From the NCBI GenBank assembly GCA_029862725.1, contig JAOTWT010000175.1:1-6520 (forward strand): DNA of 6,520 nt, in the 5' to 3' direction. The translations under genes were made by a program, and so were the position numbers. The DNA comes from Acidobacteriota bacterium. GTDB lineage: Bacteria > Acidobacteriota > Blastocatellia > Pyrinomonadales > Pyrinomonadaceae. This document shows positions 1 through 5,572 of the stretch, one piece after another; within the stretch, counting starts at the first letter, position 1; each line of letters begins with the position of its first letter. The notes beneath the pieces were generated by a model that had not been told where the DNA came from, searched no databases, and saw nothing but the letters and a program-made list of their open reading frames with translations.

Positions 1-570
1 GAAGATGTCACGAGCGTGCGAATTTATAGCGTCGGGCCTCATGATAAAAAGGCGGTCAAGAAAATCGACAAGAAGTTTCCGAAGCGGCTTCGGAATAATC
101 CCGTTTTTATAAACTACCGCATCAAGGTGCCGCATTTCAGCGACCTGCAGATCGATGGCGGAAAAGGAGCGTTGAGGCTCGAAGGCATCGAAGGTGTGCT
201 TAGGGTCAATTATCTTGAATCAGATGCAGTGCTCAAACTGATCGGCGGCAGCGTACAGGTCACCGTTGGCAGCGGCACCATAGATGTGACGATCCAGACC
301 CGCAGCTGGCGCGGCAGGGACGCAGACATCCAACTGGCACGGGGTGTGATTAGATTGTGGCTTCCAAACAACCTTAATGCTGATTTGAGCGCCCGCATCC
401 TTCGATCCGGCACCATTACCAACTCCTACAAGACCCTTGTTCCGCGACGACAGACCGAGTTTTCCGAAACTTTTATAAACGCGATCGCCGGTAGCGGCGG
501 TGCGCGGCTCGCCTTCTCGGTCGGCGATGGCTCGCTGGAGATCCAGGATTTCGAAAAATCAGGTCAATGA
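1..570 (+). CDS. DUF4097-like beta-strand repeat protein, 3' part (5' end outside window)
   Basis: The reading frame is open from base 1 to the TGA at 568-570. The first in-frame start candidate is a GTG at 16 with nothing like a ribosome site before it, so the gene most likely begins upstream. The visible ~189 residues alternate short hydrophobic and polar stretches with many Gly/Asp turns, for example 'LRLEGIEGVLRVNYLES', 'GSVQVTVGSGTIDVTI' and a C-terminal 'GGARLAFSVGDGSLEI'. This is the pattern of DUF4097/putative-adhesin beta-helix-like domains, whose tails often read GxGxxxLxxxxGDGxLxI. No membrane segment or signal peptide is in the visible part; either could lie upstream. Function is unknown: members are often cell-envelope or anti-sigma-factor associated, but nothing here tests that. 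It ends 75 nt before dcd and is probably a separate transcription unit. The family call rests on pattern, not alignment. Confidence 0.6.
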   Translation, partial: EDVTSVRIYSVGPHDKKAVKKIDKKFPKRLRNNPVFINYRIKVPHFSDLQIDGGKGALRLEGIEGVLRVNYLESDAVLKLIGGSVQVTVGSGTIDVTIQTRSWRGRDADIQLARGVIRLWLPNNLNADLSARILRSGTITNSYKTLVPRRQTEFSETFINAIAGSGGARLAFSVGDGSLEIQDFEKSGQ

Positions 571-580
571 ATCGGGCGTT

Positions 581-609
581 TTGGATTTTAACGGCGGAAG
601 GTGTTAAAT
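581..609 (+). promoter_or_regulatory. Candidate sigma70-type promoter for dcd
   Basis: TTGGAT at 581-586 and TTAAAT at 604-609 are separated by 17 nt, a good sigma70-like spacing. Transcription would start near 616, leaving about 30 nt before the ATG at 646. GGCGG (593-597) and CCGCC (612-616) form a short inverted repeat spanning the -10 region and could be an operator. If this promoter is real, a GTG at 601 cannot be the dcd start. Confidence 0.4.
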
Positions 610-645
610 TACCGCCTGTTCAATCTTCAACTCATTTGGGTTTAT

Positions 646-1236
646 ATGACCATTAAATCAGATATCTGGCTTCGGCAGATGGCCGAAGAACACGAAATGA
701 TTTCGCCGTTTCTGCCGCATCTTGTCCGCGAAAACGAAGGTAAGAGGATCATTTCCGCCGGTCTTTCGAGCTATGGCTACGACATGCGTCTCGCAGACGA
801 CGGTTTCCGAATCTTTTCCTCTGTCTACGGATCTGAGATCGATCCGAAGTATTTCGACGAAAATTCCCTGATCGAACCCGAGGTCCGCACCTCAGACGAC
901 GGTGCGAAATACTATCTTCTGCCCCCTCATCACTATGGGTTGGGAGTTACGGTCGAAACTTTCAAGATGCCTAGAAACGTCACCGGGGTAGCGCTTGGAA
1001 AATCCACCTACGCACGCGCCGGGCTCCTCGTGAATACGACTCCGCTCGAGGCGGGGTGGACCGGCCGGCTGGTTGTCGAGATCGGAAATCTCGCGAATCT
1101 GCCTCTTCGGGTCTATATAAACGAGGGCATCGGTCAAATCCTCTTTTTCGAGTCCGACGAAGACTGCGACACTTCGTACGAGGATCGGGGTGGAAAATAC
1201 CAGGGCCAGACGGGCCTTACCTACGCAAAACTCTAA
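646..1236 (+). CDS. dcd: dCTP deaminase
   Basis: Deaminates dCTP to dUTP in the cytosol, feeding dUMP/dTTP synthesis; the family is a homotrimer of the dUTPase-like fold. With the ATG at 646 the protein has 196 residues, close to the usual 185-195. Visible motifs: SYGYD at 42-46 (substrate-site region of the N-terminal half), GKSTYAR at 118-124 (equivalent of the SSLAR/STLAR nucleotide-binding motif), TPLEAGWTGRLVVEIGN with the expected catalytic Glu at 145, and GGKYQGQTG at 182-190 (C-terminal substrate lid). An in-frame GTG at 601 would add 15 residues without family support and falls in the promoter; I prefer 646, although no clear Shine-Dalgarno precedes it (only TTTGGG at 635-640). Whether it is monofunctional or the bifunctional deaminase/dUTPase type cannot be decided by eye. 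It is followed by its own terminator, so it is not part of the kynurenine cluster. Confidence 0.95.
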   Translation: MTIKSDIWLRQMAEEHEMISPFLPHLVRENEGKRIISAGLSSYGYDMRLADDGFRIFSSVYGSEIDPKYFDENSLIEPEVRTSDDGAKYYLLPPHHYGLGVTVETFKMPRNVTGVALGKSTYARAGLLVNTTPLEAGWTGRLVVEIGNLANLPLRVYINEGIGQILFFESDEDCDTSYEDRGGKYQGQTGLTYAKL

Positions 1237-1263
1237 AATGTGAAATTCGATCGCCGAAGCGAG

Positions 1264-1289
1264 CGCATCCATTCGGATGCGTTTTTTTT
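1264..1289 (+). terminator. Intrinsic terminator of dcd
   Basis: CGCATCC (1264-1270), loop ATTC, and GGATGCG (1275-1281) form a perfect 7-bp stem followed immediately by eight T (1282-1289). It lies 28 nt after the dcd stop. It also falls inside the 5' extension of the downstream open frame (open from a GTG at 1240), which argues that translation of the dehydrogenase starts further downstream. Confidence 0.9.
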
Positions 1290-1330
1290 CGCCCTGGTTT
1301 ATCCGGTCACCCCTCACGATTACTGCTACC

Positions 1331-1344
1331 GGGGCAAAAGCCCC
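1331..1344. promoter_or_regulatory. Short hairpin upstream of the dehydrogenase promoter
   Basis: GGGGC, loop AAAA, and GCCCC form a perfect 5-bp stem 13 nt upstream of the candidate -35 box at 1358. It lacks a T-run, so it is not an obvious terminator. It might be an operator or a DNA cruciform; function unknown. Confidence 0.3.
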
Positions 1345-1357
1345 AATTGTTTCGCTC

Positions 1358-1385
1358 TTGCGGCATGTTCGGATTCGGCTATAAT
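1358..1385 (+). promoter_or_regulatory. Candidate promoter of the aminomuconate semialdehyde dehydrogenase, possibly leaderless
   Basis: TTGCGG (1358-1363), a 16-nt spacer, and a consensus TATAAT (1380-1385). The predicted start of transcription, about 7 nt after the -10 box, coincides with the GTG at 1393, giving an mRNA with essentially no leader. No Shine-Dalgarno lies before that GTG, which agrees with leaderless initiation. Confidence 0.5.
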
Positions 1386-1392
1386 TCCCGCA

Positions 1393-2835
1393 GTGCAAAA
1401 ACTACAGAACTTTATTGGCGGTGAATTGGTTCCGCCCGCTTCGGGCGAGTACCTCGAGAACGTCGATCCATCGACCGGTTCGGTCTATTCACTGATACCG
1501 GATTCGGATGCAGACGATGTCGAAGATGCCGTGGCCGCCGCAAAGAAGGCCTTTTCCTCATGGGCATTGACAAGCCCGGAAGAGCGCCATGACTTTCTTG
1601 TCCGGCTTTCGGGCCTCATCGAGCGCGACATAGCAAAACTCGCGATGGCCGAGTCAATCGATAACGGCAAGCCGCTGTCACTCGCCAAGACCGTCGATAT
1701 TCCGCGAGCCGTTGCGAATTTCAGGTTCTATGCCACGGCGGCGATGCATTTCGCCTCCGAATCGCATAGTAACGCCGGACACACGGTAAACTACACGTTG
1801 CGACAACCGATCGGGGTGGTCGGGTGCATATCCCCCTGGAACCTTCCGCTTTATCTCTTCACCTGGAAGATCGCCCCGGCGCTGGCGGCGGGAAACTGCG
1901 TCGTCGCAAAGCCATCTGAGATTACACCGGTGACTGCATATCTGTTGTCGGAACTTTGTATTGAGGCGGATCTGCCGGCCGGCGTCTTGAATATAATTCA
2001 TGGGACCGGCCCAAAAGCGGGAGCCGCTATCGTTCAACACAACGATGTTTCTGCGATTTCATTTACCGGGGGCACCGCCACGGGTGAGTGGATCGCCCGC
2101 GAGGCCGCACCAAAGTTCAAGAAACTCTCGCTCGAGCTGGGCGGCAAGAATCCGAACATCATCTTTGCCGATTCCGATTATGAAGAGATGCTCGAGACGA
2201 CCGTTCGATCTTCTTTCTCGAATCAGGGCCAGATCTGTCTTTGCGGTTCGCGGATATTTGTCGAGCGGCCGCTTTACGAGTCGTTTTGCGGGGATTTTGT
2301 TGAAAGAGTATCGGCACTGAAGATCGGCGATCCCCTGGAGGCTGCGACGAACGTCGGTGCTGTTGTCAGCAAAGAGCATATGGAGAAGGTGCTTTCATAT
2401 GTTGAGCTTGCAAAAGAAGAGGGCGGAACGATATTGACGGGCGGGAATCGGATTGCAATGGACGGTCGGTGTACTAATGGTTATTTTTTGGAGCCAACGG
2501 TGATCGAAGGGCTTTCTGATGACTGCCGTACGAATCAGGAAGAGATCTTTGGACCGGTCGTAACCGTGATGCCGTTTGATGGAGAGGACGAGGTTTTGGG
2601 ATACGCCAATTCGGTCAGATACGGGCTTTCGGCTACACTTTGGACTTCGGATCTGAAGCGCGCACACCGTATGGCCGAAAAGATCGAATGCGGGATCGTC
2701 TGGGTCAACACATGGATGAACCGCGATCTGCGAACGCCTTTTGGCGGTGTTAAGGACTCGGGCATGGGCCGCGAGGGCGGTTTTGAGGCGCTCAGGTTTT
2801 TTACAGAAGAGAAGAATGTCTGCATCAAGTATTAG
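1393..2835 (+). CDS. nbaE: 2-aminomuconate 6-semialdehyde dehydrogenase (ALDH superfamily)
   Basis: NAD-dependent oxidation of 2-aminomuconate semialdehyde to 2-aminomuconate, the third step of 3-hydroxyanthranilate meta-cleavage. From the GTG at 1393 it has 480 residues, normal for this ALDH group (ALDH8A1/AmnC/NbaE). The frame stays open back to a GTG at 1240, but that extension (low-complexity, Cys/Phe-rich) runs through the dcd terminator and the promoter, while 'MQKLQNFIGGE' from 1393 is the typical ALDH N-terminus. Motifs: SPWNLP at 148-153 with the transition-state Asn150, SFTGGTATG at 223-231 (NAD site), LELGGKNP with general base Glu248, NQGQICLCGSR with nucleophile Cys282, EEIFGPV at 383-389, PFGGVKDSGMGREGG at 449-463. 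'VNTWMNRDLRTPFGG' resembles the AMSDH subgroup rather than generic ALDHs; Arg105 in DIPRA is my guess for the substrate-carboxylate Arg. Assignment is strengthened by three pathway neighbours. Confidence 0.88.
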   Translation: MQKLQNFIGGELVPPASGEYLENVDPSTGSVYSLIPDSDADDVEDAVAAAKKAFSSWALTSPEERHDFLVRLSGLIERDIAKLAMAESIDNGKPLSLAKTVDIPRAVANFRFYATAAMHFASESHSNAGHTVNYTLRQPIGVVGCISPWNLPLYLFTWKIAPALAAGNCVVAKPSEITPVTAYLLSELCIEADLPAGVLNIIHGTGPKAGAAIVQHNDVSAISFTGGTATGEWIAREAAPKFKKLSLELGGKNPNIIFADSDYEEMLETTVRSSFSNQGQICLCGSRIFVERPLYESFCGDFVERVSALKIGDPLEAATNVGAVVSKEHMEKVLSYVELAKEEGGTILTGGNRIAMDGRCTNGYFLEPTVIEGLSDDCRTNQEEIFGPVVTVMPFDGEDEVLGYANSVRYGLSATLWTSDLKRAHRMAEKIECGIVWVNTWMNRDLRTPFGGVKDSGMGREGGFEALRFFTEEKNVCIKY

Positions 2836-2843
2836 TTCAAGGC

Positions 2844-2859
2844 TCAAAGTTCAAGGTTT
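2844..2859. repeat. TCAAAGTTCAAGGTTT element, inverted copy of 3325-3340
   Basis: TCAAAGTTCAAGGTTT is the exact 16-nt reverse complement of 3325-3340. It sits 8 nt after the dehydrogenase stop. With its partner it brackets the intergenic stretch that contains the 58-residue gene. Confidence 0.75.
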
Positions 2860-2894
2860 TAAGGTCTGTTTTACCGGGTAGAGTGGATTTTAAG

Positions 2895-3020
2895 AGATTG
2901 GCCCGCGAAACACGCGAAAAAGAGCGAAACGGAAGATTCGAAAGCGGCGGACAAGACATTTAGGAATCTGGTTTGATTTAATTTTTGGGTCTTTTCGCGT
3001 GTTTCGCGGGAAATCAATCT
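2895..3020. repeat. Long inverted repeat with perfect 19-bp arms
   Basis: The left arm 2902-2920 (CCCGCGAAACACGCGAAAA) is the exact reverse complement of the right arm 2992-3010. After a small bulge the pairing continues with AGATTG (2895-2900) against CAATCT (3015-3020). The 71-nt loop (2921-2991) shows no gene. There is no T-run after the right arm, so it does not look like an ordinary intrinsic terminator. It resembles a dispersed palindromic (REP/MITE-like) element; a 15-nt copy of the right arm recurs at 5870-5884. Confidence 0.8.
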
Positions 3021-3037
3021 GGCGGGAAATCAATTTG
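3006..3037. repeat. Tandem 16-bp repeat, two copies
   Basis: GCGGGAAATCAATCTG (3006-3021) is followed directly by GCGGGAAATCAATTTG (3022-3037), 15 of 16 bases identical. It partly overlaps the right arm of the long inverted repeat and ends 18 nt before the start of the 58-residue gene. Confidence 0.8.
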
Positions 3038-3055
3038 GATGGTCAATGAAATATT

Positions 3056-3232
3056 ATGGCAGAAACACAACCAATAAGAATAGAAACGGGCGAAGAGGTG
3101 GCCTTTGAGCTTATGAAGTTCATCGCCGAAAAGGAAAACAAGATGGTGTCACAGGACGAAGTGCGGGGTTATTACCTCGATCTCTTTGTCGAATGTGCCC
3201 ACGCGGTCTACGAGGGTGAACGCAAAGCGTAG
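3056..3232 (+). CDS. Small acidic protein of unknown function, 58 residues
   Basis: ATG at 3056 to TAG at 3230-3232. I do not recognise the family. The sequence reads like a real protein: a short N-terminal strand-like part (QPIRIETGEE) followed by two amphipathic helix-like parts, VAFELMKFIAEKENKM (about 15-30) and VSQDEVRGYYLDLFVECAHAVYEG (about 31-54). It is acidic apart from a GERKA tail, with no signal peptide, no membrane segment and a single Cys (46). Codons look like those of the neighbouring genes (GAA/GAG, CTC/CTT, GCC). No Shine-Dalgarno is evident. It lies 220 nt after the dehydrogenase and 132 nt before the RidA gene, bracketed by inverted repeats. It could be a small pathway accessory protein or an unrelated passenger; nothing in the sequence decides. 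The stop codon lies in a small hairpin (3227-3243). Confidence 0.6.
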   Translation: MAETQPIRIETGEEVAFELMKFIAEKENKMVSQDEVRGYYLDLFVECAHAVYEGERKA

Positions 3233-3243
3233 CTTCGCTGCGC
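3227..3243 (+). other. Hairpin overlapping the stop of the 58-aa gene
   Basis: GCGTAGC (3227-3233), loop TTC, and GCTGCGC (3237-3243) form a 7-bp stem with one G-U pair, containing the TAG stop. No T-run follows, so it is not a classical terminator; it may stabilise the 3' end of the transcript or be part of the adjacent repeat cluster. Confidence 0.4.
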
Positions 3244-3251
3244 CGACCAAA

Positions 3252-3356
3252 GTTCAAAGTTCCGGGTTCAAAGTTTGTATTTTTAGCTTCGAATAAACAC
3301 AAAAGCATGTTCCCGCTGACCAACAAACCTTGAACTTTGAACATTTAACTTTGAAC
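3252..3356. repeat. Inverted repeat of paired GTTCAAAGTT units
   Basis: GTTCAAAGTT occurs at 3252-3261 and 3266-3275, separated by 4 nt. Its reverse complement AACTTTGAAC occurs at 3333-3342 and 3347-3356, again separated by 4 nt. The unit is itself nearly palindromic. The arms enclose 57 nt with no gene and end 8 nt before the ATG of the RidA gene. The right arm also pairs with the 2844-2859 copy. Confidence 0.8.
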
Positions 3357-3364
3357 CTATCTAT

Positions 3365-3781
3365 ATGAAGGATCGAATTGACGCAACGGACGCTCCCGAG
3401 CCGGTCGGGCTTTACCCGCATGCACTGCGTGTGGGAAACCTTTTGTTTCTTTCGGGCGTCGGACCAAGGGAAAAGGGCACCAGTAAGATACCGGGTGTCG
3501 AGTTAAGCGATGCCGGTGAGATCGTTTCGTATGATATCGAGGCGCAATGCCGTTCGGTATTTAAGAATGTCCGCACGATCGTCGAATCGGCAGGTTCGAG
3601 TTGGGCAAATATCGTCGATGTAACAGTCTTTTTGACGAATATGAAAAACGACTTTAAGACCTATAACCGTCTTTATGCGGAATACTTTGCGGACAATCAG
3701 CCGTGCCGCACGACGGTCGAGATCAGCAGTCTGCCGACTCCAATCGCGATCGAGCTGAAGGTAATCGCGACGATTGATTAA
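3365..3781 (+). CDS. nbaF: 2-aminomuconate deaminase, RidA/YjgF/UK114 family
   Basis: Predicted to hydrolyse 2-aminomuconate to 4-oxalocrotonate and ammonia, the step after the dehydrogenase; RidA-family proteins are cytosolic trimers with active sites between subunits. Length is 138 residues, usual for AmnD/NbaF (about 140). Motifs: 'RVGNLLFLSGVGPR' at 22-35 (first strands and the loop at the site), 'YDIEAQCRSVFKNVRTIVESAG' at 56-77, 'VDVTVFLTNMKNDFKTYNRLYAEYF' region at 84-108, PCRTTVEISSLP with the conserved Arg115 that binds the substrate carboxylate, and IELKVIA with Glu130. The Pro-rich start 'DAPEPVGLYPHALRVG' and 'SGVGPR' fit the aminomuconate deaminase branch better than housekeeping RidA, but the assignment to this substrate leans on the neighbouring genes. 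A housekeeping imine deaminase is the alternative. The ATG at 3365 has no clear ribosome site. Confidence 0.82.
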   Translation: MKDRIDATDAPEPVGLYPHALRVGNLLFLSGVGPREKGTSKIPGVELSDAGEIVSYDIEAQCRSVFKNVRTIVESAGSSWANIVDVTVFLTNMKNDFKTYNRLYAEYFADNQPCRTTVEISSLPTPIAIELKVIATID

Positions 3782-3928
3782 TGAGTTTTTTTCCGCGGAT
3801 CAGGCGGATGCTTGCGGCTTGTCGCCGATCGGAGTAATAAATCTGACCAGAAACCGTTTGTTTTCAAGTTCAGACTCGCGTAAAACCGCTCAAAATAGGC
3901 GTTTATCCGCGACAAGGGTATTGTAAAG

Positions 3929-4477
3929 ATGCAAATTGTTGACCTGACAGACGACGAAGAACACGTCAAGCGAGTCGCCGAACTTCTCAAAGACGGGTTT
4001 TCGGACACAGGTACCGAAGCCTGGAGTACCCTTGAGGAATGCCTAAAGAACGTGCGCGAATCGATTGGAGAAACGAAAATAAGCCGGATCGCGCTAGGAC
4101 CCGACAAGGAAATCCTTGGCTGGGGGGCCGGCGCACCGCTTTATCGTAACTACACATGGGAGCTCGAGGTCCTGGTCGTGGATCGCGAAAACAGGCTAAA
4201 GGGAATCGGAAGCGGATTGTTGGGCGATTTCGAATCCGAAGTGAAGCTGCGTGGCGGGCTCAACGTCTTTCTCGGGACCGACGACGAGAATTTTCGGACA
4301 AGCGTCGGGGGCACGGAGCTTTACCCAGAACCCTTGTCGCATTTGAAATTCATTCAGAACATCAGCCATCATCCCTTCGAGTTTTATCAAAAGAAAGGTT
4401 ACGAGGTGGTTGGCGTGCTTCCCGACGCGAACGGCATCGGCAAACCGGATATTTTTATGTCCAAGAGACTTAGTTAG
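3929..4477 (+). CDS. GNAT acetyltransferase resembling aminoglycoside 6'-N-acetyltransferase AAC(6')-Ii
   Basis: Acetyl-CoA-dependent N-acetyltransferase, cytosolic. It has 182 residues, the same length as enterococcal AAC(6')-Ii as I recall it. The family pattern is visible throughout: 'WELEVLVV' at 77-84, acetyl-CoA-binding RLKGIGSGLL at 89-98, RGGLNVFLGTDDE at 108-120, 'TELYPEPL' at 129-136, HPFEFYQKKGYEVVGVLPDA at 148-167, and KPDIFMSKRL at 172-181. Relative to AAC(6')-Ii, Glu72, Leu76 and Tyr147 have counterparts here (Glu78, Leu82, Tyr153), but the His74-Pro pair of WELHPLV is replaced by Glu80-Val. So acetyl transfer is very likely, while aminoglycoside as the substrate is only a possibility; another amine is equally open. 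It lies in the middle of the kynurenine cluster, 147 nt after the RidA gene and 83 nt before the dioxygenase. A weak AAGGG at 3914-3918 precedes the ATG. Confidence 0.85.
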   Translation: MQIVDLTDDEEHVKRVAELLKDGFSDTGTEAWSTLEECLKNVRESIGETKISRIALGPDKEILGWGAGAPLYRNYTWELEVLVVDRENRLKGIGSGLLGDFESEVKLRGGLNVFLGTDDENFRTSVGGTELYPEPLSHLKFIQNISHHPFEFYQKKGYEVVGVLPDANGIGKPDIFMSKRLS

Positions 4478-4486
4478 TGAATCGAG

Positions 4487-4537
4487 AATCGTCAATCGTG
4501 AATTTACTGTTTTCTAAAACGATCACAATTGACGATT
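4487..4537. repeat. Imperfect inverted repeat with a nested palindrome
   Basis: The left arm AATCGTCAATCGTGA (4487-4501) pairs with TCACAATTGACGATT (4523-4537), 14 of 15 positions. Inside the loop GTTTT-CT-AAAAC (4509-4520) is a perfect smaller palindrome. No T-run follows. It lies 9 nt after the acetyltransferase stop and 23 nt before the dioxygenase start, so it could be an RNA hairpin separating the two genes, an operator, or a dispersed repeat. TTGACG at 4529-4534 inside the right arm resembles a -35 box, with only a poor -10 (TTACGA, 4551-4556) 16 nt later. Confidence 0.75.
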
Positions 4538-4560
4538 AACTATTCACAATTTACGAGATC

Positions 4561-5082
4561 ATGATTAGAAGACCTTTCAATTTCAATGCCTGGATCGACG
4601 ACAATCGTCACCTTCTCAAACCTCCTGTCGGCAACAAGTGTGTTTACGAAGACGCCGAGTTCATCATCATGGTGGTCGGCGGACCGAATTCCCGCAAAGA
4701 CTTCCACTACGACGAGGGCGAGGAATTCTTTTACCAACTCGAGGGTGACATCACGGTCAAGATCCAGGAGGACGGCAAGGCTGTCGATATCCCAATCCGG
4801 GAAGGCGAGATCTTTCTGCTCCCGCCCCGTGTTCCGCACAACCCGGTCCGGGGTGCAGATACGATCGGGCTTGTTATCGAACGCAAGCGCCGCGACGGTG
4901 AAAAAGACGGCCTTCTCTGGTACTGCGAGGACTGCAACGAAATGCTCTACGAGGAGTATTTCGAGCTTACCGATATCACGACCCAGTTCCAGGGTGTTTT
5001 CAAAAGGTTTTACGGCGACGAAATCTTGCGTACGTGTGACAACTGCGGGTCGGTGATGGAGCCTCCGCCCGTGGTGAGTTAA
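4561..5082 (+). CDS. nbaC: 3-hydroxyanthranilate 3,4-dioxygenase
   Basis: Fe(II)-dependent ring opening of 3-hydroxyanthranilate by O2 to 2-amino-3-carboxymuconate semialdehyde (ACMS), the entry step of the pathway encoded here; cytosolic cupin. Length 173 residues is typical of the bacterial enzyme (about 174). The cupin core shows the expected iron ligands His49, Glu55 and His93 (FHYDEGEEFFYQLEG; PPRVPHNPVRG), and substrate-binding Arg45, Arg97 and Glu107 match those of the Cupriavidus enzyme as I recall it. The C-terminal part carries the second, rubredoxin-like iron site of bacterial members: Cys122/Cys125 (YCEDC) and Cys159/Cys162 (TCDNC). All key residues are present, so it should be active. 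The ATG at 4561 gives the family N-terminus (MIRRPFNFNAWID); no ribosome site is evident. The gap to the next gene is only 30 nt. Confidence 0.96.
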   Translation: MIRRPFNFNAWIDDNRHLLKPPVGNKCVYEDAEFIIMVVGGPNSRKDFHYDEGEEFFYQLEGDITVKIQEDGKAVDIPIREGEIFLLPPRVPHNPVRGADTIGLVIERKRRDGEKDGLLWYCEDCNEMLYEEYFELTDITTQFQGVFKRFYGDEILRTCDNCGSVMEPPPVVS

Positions 5083-5087
5083 TTTAG

Positions 5088-5105
5088 GACTTTTGAAATC
5101 AAGTC
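5088..5105. promoter_or_regulatory. Imperfect palindrome before the nucleotidyltransferase gene
   Basis: GACTT (5088-5092) and AAGTC (5101-5105) form a 5-bp inverted repeat, with TGA/TCA able to extend it after one bulged base. It lies 7 nt upstream of the ATG at 5113, where an autoregulatory operator would be expected for a two-gene module. Very short; may be chance. Confidence 0.25.
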
Positions 5106-5112
5106 TGGATCG

Positions 5113-5571
5113 ATGGCGACACTTTTGGAAGAATTATCACTACTGATTTCGGCTTTTGATGAGAACGAAATCGAATACGCGGTGTGCGGCGGTTTGGCTC
5201 TGACAATTCACGGTTTTCCGCGCGCAACGTTTGATATTGATATTTTGATTCGTCCCGACTCGCTTGAAAGTGCCTTCGAGATTGCGGCGGAAAAAGGTTA
5301 CGATATTCGCGGTCTTGATTTATCATTTAAGGAAAGTGCGGTTGAGATAAGACGCGTTTCTAAGATTGATGATAACGACGAAGTGATCTCGCTTGATTTG
5401 ATCCTTGTCACGCCAATGGTTCAAGACGTTTGGGAATCAAGAGAATCATTAATATGGCAAGACAAGACTCTTTGGATTGTCTCGCGGGATGGATTGATTA
5501 AGATGAAGACGCTTGCTGCGCGTGCGAAAGATTTAATTGACATAGGCAGGATAGAAGATGAGGAAAGTTAA
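5113..5571 (+). CDS. Minimal nucleotidyltransferase, AbiEii/DUF6036-like
   Basis: Length 152 residues. An N-terminal helix (LLEELSLLISAFDENEIEYAV) leads into the polymerase-beta-type nucleotidyltransferase signature: Gly26-Gly27 (CGGLALTIHG), then RATFDIDILI with Asp41 and Asp43, and a third carboxylate Asp95 in SLDLILV. The C-terminal RDGLIKMKTLAARAKDLIDI (125-144) is the helix with conserved Lys/Arg/Asp typical of AbiEii-type proteins. The catalytic triad is intact, so nucleotide transfer to a protein or tRNA is plausible; the target is unknown. The family includes toxins of type IV toxin-antitoxin systems but also many stand-alone proteins. It is followed after 1 nt by a 50-residue gene, suggesting a two-gene unit. 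GC looks lower than in the dioxygenase gene: 25/60 and 24/60 in blocks 5281-5340 and 5401-5460 against 39/60 and 29/60 in 4801-4860 and 4921-4980 (hand count). This could indicate acquisition from elsewhere. Confidence 0.82.
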   Translation: MATLLEELSLLISAFDENEIEYAVCGGLALTIHGFPRATFDIDILIRPDSLESAFEIAAEKGYDIRGLDLSFKESAVEIRRVSKIDDNDEVISLDLILVTPMVQDVWESRESLIWQDKTLWIVSRDGLIKMKTLAARAKDLIDIGRIEDEES

Positions 5572-5572
5572 T

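Noticed and set aside
601..645. GTG start at 601 adding 15 residues to dCTP deaminase
   Set aside because: It lies inside the candidate -10/spacer region, is not supported by family N-termini, and the ATG at 646 gives a normal-length protein.
892..1398. 168-residue minus-strand open frame
   Set aside because: It is antisense to the conserved catalytic part of dcd and crosses the terminator and promoter; no family resemblance.
3120..3344. 74-residue minus-strand open frame
   Set aside because: It is antisense to the 58-aa gene and made largely of translated repeat sequence.
2836..3365. CRISPR array
   Set aside because: Repeat copies are few, in inverted orientation and irregularly spaced, with no cas genes in the window.
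3781..3837. 18-codon frame whose ATG overlaps the RidA stop (TAATG)
   Set aside because: Very short, with Arg-rich translation of a GC-rich palindromic spacer; no sign of conservation can be seen.
3782..3928. Spacer between the RidA and acetyltransferase genes as a terminator or regulatory region
   Set aside because: It has a T-run at 3786-3792 without a good preceding stem, and small palindromes (CCGCGG, CCGATCGG) too short to support a call.
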